Assembly (NCBI GenBank): GCA_905221605.1
Contig: CAJNDS010002579.1
Coordinates: forward strand, 419,531 to 442,030
DNA from: Symbiodinium natans
Taxonomy: Eukaryota > Sar > Dinophyceae > Suessiales > Symbiodiniaceae
DNA: 22,500 bases
Reading direction: 5' to 3'
The notes under the pieces were generated by a model. It saw only the letters and a list, made by a program, of their open reading frames with translations. It made no database searches and was not told the DNA's origin. Numbering within the stretch: position 1 is the first letter of the stretch; every line of letters starts with the position of its first letter. The position numbers and the translations under genes were made by a program. Below are positions 16,991-22,500 of the stretch, piece after piece.

Positions 16991-17128
16991 AGGGCTCTTC
17001 AGGGAGGGGGGTTCAAGGGGGTATGTAACCCAAGACTTCCTAACAACCCCCAGTACTCCCTCGGGCTCCCTAAGCTTCCCTAGGGCTGGCTAGGTACCCC
17101 CCATGAACCCCCCTCCCTTAAGAACCCT
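16991..17128. mobile_element. Foldback (MITE-like) element, copy B, without telomeric array
   Basis: Arms of about 33 bp: left AGGGCTCTTCAGGGAGGGGG plus GTTCAAGGGGGTA (16991-17023) against right TACCCCCCATGAACCC plus CCCTCCCTTAAGAACCCT (17095-17128), with about four mismatches. The middle contains GGGCTCCCTAAGCTTCCC, shared with copy A at 751-963. This is the empty-site reference for the telomeric insertion in copy A. Confidence 0.75.
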
Positions 17129-17132
17129 CTAA

Positions 17133-17240
17133 CTGGAACAATCTCGAGGGGAAGATTCCTTCAGCGTCTACCGCGCCCTCTTCCGCATGGAGAGCATCAA
17201 CAGCAGGCCGCTTGCAAACCCTAGGCCCGAAGTAATGTAG
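17133..17240 (+). other. Coding-like island next to foldback copy B
   Basis: Open from after TAA 17130-17132 to TAG 17238-17240. It reads EQSRGEDSFSVYRALFRMES, then INSRPLANPRPEVM. It lies between the foldback element and a TTTAGGG array. No start codon; may be an exon scrap. Confidence 0.25.
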
Positions 17241-17242
17241 AG

Positions 17243-17320
17243 GCTTAGGGTTTAGGGTTTAGGGTTTAGGGTTTAGGGTTTAGGGTTTAGGGTTTAGGGT
17301 TTAGGGTTTAGGGTTTAGGC
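17243..17320. repeat. TTTAGGG array
   Basis: Eleven clean G-strand units, then degenerate (GGGTTCGGGTTCAGGG). Confidence 0.97.
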
Positions 17321-17450
17321 TTCGGGTTCGGGTTCAGGGTGTAGCATGTAGGTTTTGAGGTTTAGGGTCTGAGGTTTGAGTGTATAGGCTCTGGGCTCAA
17401 CAAAGCCATGCCAAAGCCCTTAAACCCTGAACCCCAAACCGTAAGACTCC

Positions 17451-17566
17451 AACCCTAAACCCTAAACCCTAAACCCTAAACCCTAAACCCCTAAACCCCT
17501 AAACCCCTAAACCCCTAAACCCCTAAACCCCTAAACCCCTAAACCCCTAAACCCCTAAACCCTAAA
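17451..17566. repeat. CCCTAAA array passing into CCCCTAAA octamers
   Basis: About five CCCTAAA units, then nine identical CCCCTAAA octamers (17484-17557). A sharp variant switch. Confidence 0.97.
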
Positions 17567-18115
17567 GCAAGCCGAGACGTGAATCACAAAAACCTCAAGG
17601 ACAAAGCAACGAAAAGGCGATGCAGAACCCGTAAAAACATAGTCAAAATCTCAAAAACCACGCAAAATGCCCGCAAGCAAAAAATGCGCTTTCAAGAAGC
17701 CAAAATAAGTTTGCAAATCGTGCAAAATAACCAGGGAAACGGACACAGACAGTGCAACGAGGAAGCCCATTCAAGAAGCAAAAGTTTGAAATAGAGTCCG
17801 AAGTGCGCTAGAGAATATGAACCGCTGTAAATACCGGGGCGAAACAGAAAAGAAAAAGTAGCGCACAGCCAAGTGCAGGCCGCGATCCAACGCCTGTGCT
17901 CACATTTTCGTCACTCGGTAATTCGTCCGTTTTGCCAAGGTTTGAGGCTGCCAGAATACATGCCATAACAGAGACTTAATAGAACTACGCAGAAAACCTA
18001 CAAATCAACAAGACCTTGCATCTTCTACACATTTTCTTATTCCTATTCACACTTTCTTGGTTGAAGATATTTGGTGCAAAGCTATCGTGAGACGTGTGAG
18101 AAATCAATGTTATAG
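17567..18115. other. A-rich unique DNA upstream of the gene-like locus
   Basis: 17570-17800 is A-rich and opens a lysine-rich + frame that starts with GTG and is probably compositional. Around 18015-18065 the strand is pyrimidine-rich (CATTTTCTTATTCC) and ends TTGAAG before ATATTTGGTGC, which could be a 3' splice site. The following frame reads VEDIWCKAIVRRVRNQCYRQ. This may be an upstream exon of the next locus. Confidence 0.35.
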
Positions 18116-18751
18116 GCAGAGCTTCTCCACCAGAACAGTATCTTGATGATGTTGGAAGATTCTGCAGATCAGAAAGGTATGTTGATTCTGAGCAGTTGGC
18201 TGCTGCGCTCAACTTGGCTCTTGACTTGACGCAATGCAAGATATTCATATCCAGGTATGGAAGCAGCCAGAAGCAGAGTGGCCTGGAGTTCCAAGAGGCT
18301 GGATTTGGGAGTGATGCCATGGACTCGCCATGAGCACATCTCCTCCTACAGTTTATCTGGCAGCGCGGGGCAAGTGTCTAGAGGAACTAGCTCAAAGCAG
18401 GTTTTCCTTCGGAGGACAGGTAGTGTCATGTGTTCGAGAATGGTGTCAGCGTCCCTGGGCAGGGTTGCTGTGCGGCGCAGCCCGGTAGTGCCGCCGGGAG
18501 ACATCCAGGTGTGGGAGGCAAAGGCCTGGCCTGCCCGCCAACACCGCGCCGCCGCGCTGTCTAGCGGAGATTCAAATGGCGACACGATCTTCGTGACCTT
18601 GAACACCGACCTCATCGAGTTCGTTCCTCGGCCACACGGAGCCAGCTGTAGCAGCTTTGCACGTAGAGCCTCTACGTTAGAGGGAACCTCGCAGCCGAAG
18701 AAAAAACTCGAATTGGAATTTTACCCATGGACAGGACTCCAGAATCTTTAG
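18116..18751 (+). CDS. Probable two-exon segment of an unrecognised gene
   Basis: Exon 18116-18176 reads AELLHQNSILMMLEDSADQK and ends AGAAAG before the strong donor GTATGT. The 78-nt intron 18177-18254 ends CATATCCAG. The join is in phase with a long + frame (18255-18751) that begins GMEAARSRVAWSSKRL and later contains DTIFVTLNTDLIEFVPRPHG. Its last residues overlap the next open frame. Reservation: unspliced, a different frame is also protein-like (YLDDVGRFCRSERYVDSEQL from about 18137, ending 18331-18333), and a third (ATG 18330 to TAG 18486-18488, MSTSPPTVYLAARGKCLEEL) overlaps that stop by ATGA. So the locus may be a frameshifted pseudogene rather than a clean gene. No domain was recognised. 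Confidence 0.4.
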
Positions 18752-19158
18752 AGTGCATGGTCACAGTGCCAACGGTCAATGCCCGTGGCCCTGCAATGTC
18801 TGAAAGATGCCAACAGGCGGTGTACGAATCTCCAGAAGATCCGGCCAAGTTTCAGTGCAAGCTGCGTGTGAGGTTCCTCTGCCACGCAGCCTACGACCGG
18901 CCCAAGAAGTTTTTCTGGGCAGTACGTCTTGGCCGCCGTTCGCCACGAGATGCGTGCAGTCGGCATTTCGCCGAACACGTTTCGGTCCACGTGGGCATTT
19001 GCGTGGACTCTCTGTGTTCACGCGGCCTGCCGCCCTACCAACGTATGCCATGGGAACTAGAGCCGGTGAATGCCATGTTAAACGAGGAGCTGCGGCAGCG
19101 GCAGCGCATCCAACACAGTATGCCACCATATAGCCAGGCCCCTTTATGCACCGCGTAA
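18667..19158 (+). CDS. Unrecognised protein-coding frame, downstream part of the same locus
   Basis: Open from after TAG 18664-18666, with ATG at 18727, to TAA 19156-19158. It begins SLYVRGNLAAEEKTRIGILP, continues past the ATG with TPESLECMVTVPTVNARGPA and SPEDPAKFQCKLRVRFLCHA, and ends with a probable helix, NAMLNEELRQRQRIQHSM. From ATG 18727 the product is 143 residues. It overlaps the previous frame by 85 bp in another phase, so either a splice or a frameshift near 18650-18667 connects them. A longer minus frame (18776-19387, 203 codons) covers the same DNA but is rich in C, H, W and R and looks like a shadow. Function unknown. Confidence 0.42.
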   Translation, partial: SLYVRGNLAAEEKTRIGILPMDRTPESLECMVTVPTVNARGPAMSERCQQAVYESPEDPAKFQCKLRVRFLCHAAYDRPKKFFWAVRLGRRSPRDACSRHFAEHVSVHVGICVDSLCSRGLPPYQRMPWELEPVNAMLNEELRQRQRIQHSMPPYSQAPLCTA

Positions 19159-19282
19159 AGCACTGGGCACGCCAGACATGCAGCCACCCACACAGTGCAC
19201 TCTGAAGCGGTACATGGAGCCATTTGCGAAGGTGGCAGGCGCAGGCTATTGTGCATGATCTGGCCTTGCTGGACAAAGCTGA

Positions 19283-19528
19283 TTGGAGAGTTCTCGATGG
19301 TGTGGGCATGTCTGGCAGACGATTAGATGCCTCCCAGGTGCGAGGGTCGAAATCAGGATTGGCCAACCAGGACAAGACATGATGCAAGCCACGTCTTGGC
19401 AGGAGCTATTCAATCACTTGCAAGCCTATTTCCAGGAGATTGCCACCGAGGTGTGTGTGCGCGTGTGTGTCAAAGAAGTGAATTGGCGAAACATCATGGG
19501 TCAAATTGCCTTTCCTGCTGGCGACTGA
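19283..19528 (+). CDS. Likely terminal exon of the locus, product unknown
   Basis: The frame ending TGA 19526-19528 is protein-like from about 19345: VEIRIGQPGQDMMQATSWQE, then LFNHLQAYFQEIATEV and NWRNIMGQIAFPAGD. An acceptor-like GCCTCCCAG at 19329-19337 could begin this exon. Just upstream the other frame is better (AQAIVHDLALLDKADWRVLD, about 19237-19296), again a frame change without an obvious intron. A short GT repeat at 19450-19471 encodes VCVRVCV. Telomeric scraps begin soon after the stop, so the gene probably ends here. Confidence 0.35.
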   Translation: MESSRWCGHVWQTIRCLPGARVEIRIGQPGQDMMQATSWQELFNHLQAYFQEIATEVCVRVCVKEVNWRNIMGQIAFPAGD

Positions 19529-19690
19529 AGTCTCCTAAAACATCTCTACACCCACTAAGCCCACTAAACCCTCTAAACCAGTCCCTCCTAATCCCGACCT
19601 AAGCCTTGATGAAGCACTTTGTAACCTGAAGTCAGCTACAATTCCTAAACCTGCAAGCTCTCCGCCCCCAAACCCAAAAAATCCCTACTA

Positions 19691-19803
19691 AGCCCTGAAC
19701 CCCTAAACCCTACACACCTAAACCCTAAACCCTAAACCCTAACCCCTAAAGCCTAAACCCTAAACCCTAAACCCAAAACCCTCTACCCTCTAAACCCAAA
19801 ACC
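19691..19803. repeat. Degenerate CCCTAAA array
   Basis: C-strand units with CCTACACA and CCTCTA variants. It is followed by CACAATCTCTCAGCAG, another acceptor-like end, and a short open frame ERPPCQQSPAPVPWSGSF. Confidence 0.9.
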
Positions 19804-19891
19804 CACAATCTCTCAGCAGGAGCGGCCTCCCTGCCAGCAATCTCCAGCTCCAGTGCCCTGGAGCGGAAGCTTCCCTAATTTGTCATAGTTG

Positions 19892-19978
19892 GGTAACATT
19901 TTACATTTTAAGGGTACGAAAACCCAATAAGGAAGGTAACATTTTACATTTTGAAGGGTACTAAAACCCAATAAGGAA
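19892..19978. repeat. Tandem duplication of a 43/44-bp unit
   Basis: GGTAACATTTTACATTTT followed by AAGGGTAC and AAAACCCAATAAGGAA occurs at 19892-19934 (43 bp) and 19935-19978 (44 bp), differing by one indel and one or two substitutions. A decayed third copy (TACATCTACATTTTTAATAC) may follow. It is A/T-rich, unlike its surroundings. Confidence 0.95.
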
Positions 19979-20299
19979 TATACATCTACATTTTTAATAC
20001 TATCCCAACCTTGAACTAGCTAAAGGGGCCCGGTAAAAGACTTGCATGAAAAGTTAGGGCTGAGGGTTTGTGGTTTAGGGCTTTGGTGCAAGAGGTATAG
20101 AAACAGCAATTCGGACAGGAGTACGTAAGAAGTGTGTAAGGGGTGTAGGACAAGTAGATAAGGCCTACATAAAGGGTTTCATGTTTTGGGTCTTGTGCCC
20201 CTGTCGCTAATTACGTGGCCATAAACCCCCTAAGCTTTTTCCCCTAGAAAACTCCGGTGTGAAGGCCCCCCACCCTGAATCGGGGCTTCGGATTTTGAA

Positions 20300-20365
20300 T
20301 TTAAGGTTTAGGGTTTAGGGTTTAAGGTTGTTGAATTTAGGGTTTAGGGTTTAGGGTTTAGGGTA
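20300..20365. repeat. TTTAGGG array
   Basis: Two short groups of G-strand units separated by TTTAAGGTTGTTGAA. They abut the duplicated segment that starts at 20363. The stretch 20000-20299 before it is unique DNA with no supported gene. Confidence 0.92.
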
Positions 20366-20593
20366 AGCTGTTAGTCCCAAGCCCACCTTCGCACCATGCC
20401 CGGCAGCAAGCCTGCACGAGAAACCTAGCCTCTCTAAGCCCTAAAGCCCAAGGAGATCTACCCAAAGGCTCCAATGTAGTTCCTTTTTGGGTTAGTTATA
20501 TGTAGGGAATTTTCGTATGCTACCCCAAAAAGGTACTTACGTAGGAACCTTTGGGTAAGACCAGCTGCCCCGAATCCACAAAGGCCCCAGCCG
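20363..20593. repeat. Duplicated segment, copy 1 (with foldback insertion)
   Basis: Shares with 21721-21870 GCACCATGCCCGGC, GCAAGCCTGC, CTAGCCT, AGATC and AGACCAGC[T/A]GCCCCGAA. The main difference is the foldback element at 20461-20555, absent from copy 2. Confidence 0.88.
20459..20557. mobile_element. MITE with TA flanks, family 1 member 1
   Basis: Terminal inverted repeats CCCAAAGG...CCTTTGGG (20461-20555) flanked by TA on both sides. Inner pairing continues (TAGTTCCTTTTTGGG against CCCAAAAAGGTACTTACG). Copy 2 of the host segment reads AGATCTGAGACC (21831-21842), with no element, so this is an insertion. TA duplication is typical of Tc1/mariner-type MITEs. Confidence 0.88.
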
Positions 20594-20909
20594 CTGATTC
20601 AAGACCAGAGACCCTACTTCCCCAAACCCTACTTCCCCGAGACCCTAAAGCCCCCCCCCCCCCTACACCTTCAATCGCCTAGTGAGCCAAAAGCCCCCAA
20701 ACGTGAAGCCCCAAATCTGAACTCCCAAAGCCTCAAAGCCCCTAGCACTTCAACCCGTAAACCTTATAACCCACAGAAAGCTCATGCGACCCGCGCAGCG
20801 CCCGCGAGGCCTGAGCAGAGAAAGTGGCGACATCTCGCCGATGGCGCCGCAGGAGCCTTAGACCCCTTTCTTCAGGCTTAGGGCCTTGGGGTTTGGTGTT
20901 TAGGGTTTA

Positions 20910-21009
20910 GGGATGTCCCCCCTCATACTAACAGTCCTTCTATAGGGACTATAGCACCCCCCACAAAAATACCTAGTAAGGACTATTAGCATAGGGGGGG
21001 GAACATCCC
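20910..21009. mobile_element. Foldback element, separate family
   Basis: Left arm GGGATGTCCCCCCTCATACT plus AACAGTCCTT against right arm AAGGACTATTAGCATA plus GGGGGGGGAACATCCC; about 30-bp arms with a few mismatches and a C/G-run length difference. Total 100 bp, no coding capacity. Confidence 0.8.
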
Positions 21010-21034
21010 AGGCCTTAATTAACGATTAAGATGT

Positions 21035-21127
21035 TCTTGAATGCTCCTAATGTAGTTCCTTTCTGGTTTAGTTATAAGGGAGTTATCGTAGCCTACCTAA
21101 AAGGTACTACGTAGGAGCTTTGAGGTA
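21035..21127. mobile_element. MITE, family 1 member 2
   Basis: Aligns along its whole length with 20459-20557 (AATGTAGTTCCTTTCTGG and GGTACTACGTAGGAGCTT are the clearest blocks), roughly 80% identical by eye. Its outer left end is more decayed. Confidence 0.8.
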
Positions 21128-21720
21128 AGGCTTAAGGGGCATTGAGGGCTTAGGGCTTAAGGGTTTTGGGGTTTGGGGTGTTGCGCCTTTTGTGGGGTTT
21201 GAGGATTTTGGGGTTTTAGGGCTCAGGGATTTTAAGGGTTCAGGGCTTCGTGTTTGTAGCGGATTAGGGGCTAGGGCATGTTTGTGTTTTTTTTTTTTTT
21301 TTGGGGGGGGGGGGGATTGGGCTCGTAGGGTGTTGGGATGGGAGCTTTTGGTCTTGCAGCATCTTGCAGCAATGGTGTTTACTCAGAGGCCTGTTCTTCG
21401 TGAGCGAAGGGCCTCTGTGACACCGCCTGTTCTGCGCTGATGGTTGGGCAACTCCGTGCGGTGGGGGGCTGATCGGCCGAAGCGCTTCCTGATTTGTGTT
21501 CGGTTATGGCATACCCAACGGCCTCTCAGAAGGCAAGTCGCGCAGAACTGGGCAACCTACGTTGAGGCGGGTGAGAACACCAAGCCTGAAAGCTTAGGGT
21601 AGGCGCTATAAGAGGCCCAGGGTTTTTTTCCTTAGAAACCTGCGGAGGCCAACCTTCCGTCATGATGAACAGGGGTTTAAGAACGGCTTGTGGCTTGCAA
21701 ATTTAGGGTTTGGGGTTTTT
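21128..21720. other. Unique DNA with T16-G13 tract, no supported gene
   Basis: T16 (21287-21302) followed by G13 (21303-21315). The + frame 21192-21440 runs through this tract and through TTTGGGG-type sequence, so it is probably an artefact. 21330-21680 is unique DNA without a defended frame. Confidence 0.5.
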
Positions 21721-21870
21721 GTAAGCTTTTTGGCTTCAAGCCCACTTTTGCACCATGCCCGGCACTTTTGCACCATGCCCGGCTGCAAGCCTGCGCGACA
21801 ACCTAGCCTTTGTAAGCCTCAAAGCTTGCTAGATCTGAGACCAGCAGCCCCGAAGCCACAAAGGCACGCC
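21721..21870. repeat. Duplicated segment, copy 2 (empty site)
   Basis: Homologous to 20363-20593 without the MITE. It has its own 20-bp tandem duplication: ACTTTTGCACCATGCCCGGC at 21744-21763 and 21764-21783. Confidence 0.88.
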
Positions 21871-22500
21871 TTCTAAGGCCTGAACAGAATCCCAAGTTTA
21901 GTCCCTGAAGCCCTCGACACCCCTTAGTTCCCAAGCCCCTACCACCTTAACTGTTCAAGCCTAAGAGCGTAGGGTTCAGGGTTTAGGCCCCTAGAAGCCT
22001 CAGCTCCTGAACCTTAGGTTCAGTGCCTGCTGCTCTACGGCCCGTTGGACTTGCTCCCCTTGTTGGCCGGCAGCTCAGGGTCCTAGACCCTCAAAAGGTT
22101 TAGGGTTTGGGGTTTGGGTTTAGGGTACCCCCAACCGCCTAAACCCAAACATCCCGAAACCGAGAAGCCCATGAGTCCTTGCTTTTGTATGTCTTTGGGA
22201 TTATGGAGTGGTGGGCTTGAAGCCCTATAAGCCCTAAACCTTGAGAACCCTAGACCGCTGTCGCCCGTTACCCTGTGTTCACCTACAGATGTTTGTCGCC
22301 GAACTTAAGGCCCCATGCCAGGGTGCGGGTTGTTGAGGGTTTAGAGTTTAGGGTTAGGTGTTTTTTTGGGGTTTAGGGTTTGGGAATCTTATTGTAAGCC
22401 GCCTAAACTGGAAAACCTCCTGTTTTGAAGGTTTGAAGAACCCTTGAACCCCAAGACAGGGTCTAGGGCTTAGGGTTTAGGGTTCAGGGTTTAGGGTTTA
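21871..22500. repeat. Degenerate telomeric tail of the window
   Basis: Unique DNA with short TTTAGGG groups at 22090-22128, 22335-22382 and 22455-22500, and CCCTAA scraps near 22220. The window ends inside G-strand repeats. No gene seen. Confidence 0.8.

Noticed and set aside
17579-17794. Lysine-rich 71-codon + frame
   Set aside because: It has a GTG start and the A-rich composition explains the lysine and glutamine content; no splice sites or domain.
18776-19387. Longest open frame in the window, 203 codons on the minus strand
   Set aside because: It overlaps a + frame with better amino-acid content; the minus product is rich in C, H, W and R, with an alanine run from GCN-type codons, as expected for a shadow of GC-rich coding DNA.
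21721-21740. Resemblance of GTAAGCTTTTTGGCTTCAAG to a dinoflagellate spliced-leader sequence
   Set aside because: Several mismatches and an indel; the homologous copy at 20363 has lost the similarity, and no transcript end is known here.

Overview
This is eukaryotic nuclear DNA, saturated with interstitial telomere-like repeats (ITRs) of the TTTAGGG/CCCTAAA type. That heptamer is known from plants, many algae, dinoflagellates and chromerids. No operons, no bacterial-style gene packing, no rRNA and no convincing tRNA were seen. GT-AG introns, many small foldback (MITE-like) elements and one possible introner-like insertion make a dinoflagellate or related alga my preferred guess, at low to moderate confidence. 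A plant or another alga remains possible. No gene here could be assigned to a named family. || Layout. 1-316: telomeric heptamers interspersed with a ~31-bp unit that recurs four times. 317-1700: short unique islands between ITRs, including a foldback element that contains a telomeric array. 1895-2394: a small probable spliced gene with a foldback element in its intron. 2476-3600: large ITR arrays, including a pure TTTAGGC array. 3828-4330: a coiled-coil-coding fragment followed by a GA-rich tract. 4331-9900: ITRs in both orientations, G runs, head-to-head telomere junctions, foldback elements and short islands. 9920-10342: a probable decayed gene. 10343-17566: more ITR/island alternation, with two related coding-like islands (12.5 and 13.2 kb), a T17G34 tract, an almost perfect foldback element inside a coding-like frame (15.33-15.44 kb) and a second copy of the 0.75-kb element (16.99-17.13 kb). 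18.1-19.53 kb: the most gene-like segment, with a phase-consistent 78-nt GT-AG intron and several overlapping coding-like frames. 19.53-22.5 kb: degenerate ITRs, a cluster of foldback elements and a duplicated segment whose two copies differ by one foldback insertion. || The most interesting pattern is architectural. Time after time a CCCTAAA array, then a unique island of roughly 65-155 bp, then a TTTAGGG array follow one another, which is the polarity of a tiny chromosome capped at both ends. The reverse junctions (TTTAGGG running into CCCTAAA) have highly variable spacing, including 1, 5 and 6 nt. One telomeric array sits in a foldback element flanked by a 7-bp direct repeat, and the related copy at 17 kb has a single copy of that 7-mer. 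Together these suggest that telomeric DNA, or telomere-capped micro-fragments, has been inserted repeatedly. An alternative is that the arrays are the ends of introns whose termini can pair. || Limits: everything was read by eye. Homologies between repeats were aligned manually, splice sites are predictions, and coding-likeness of short GC-rich islands is weak evidence because several frames can look plausible.
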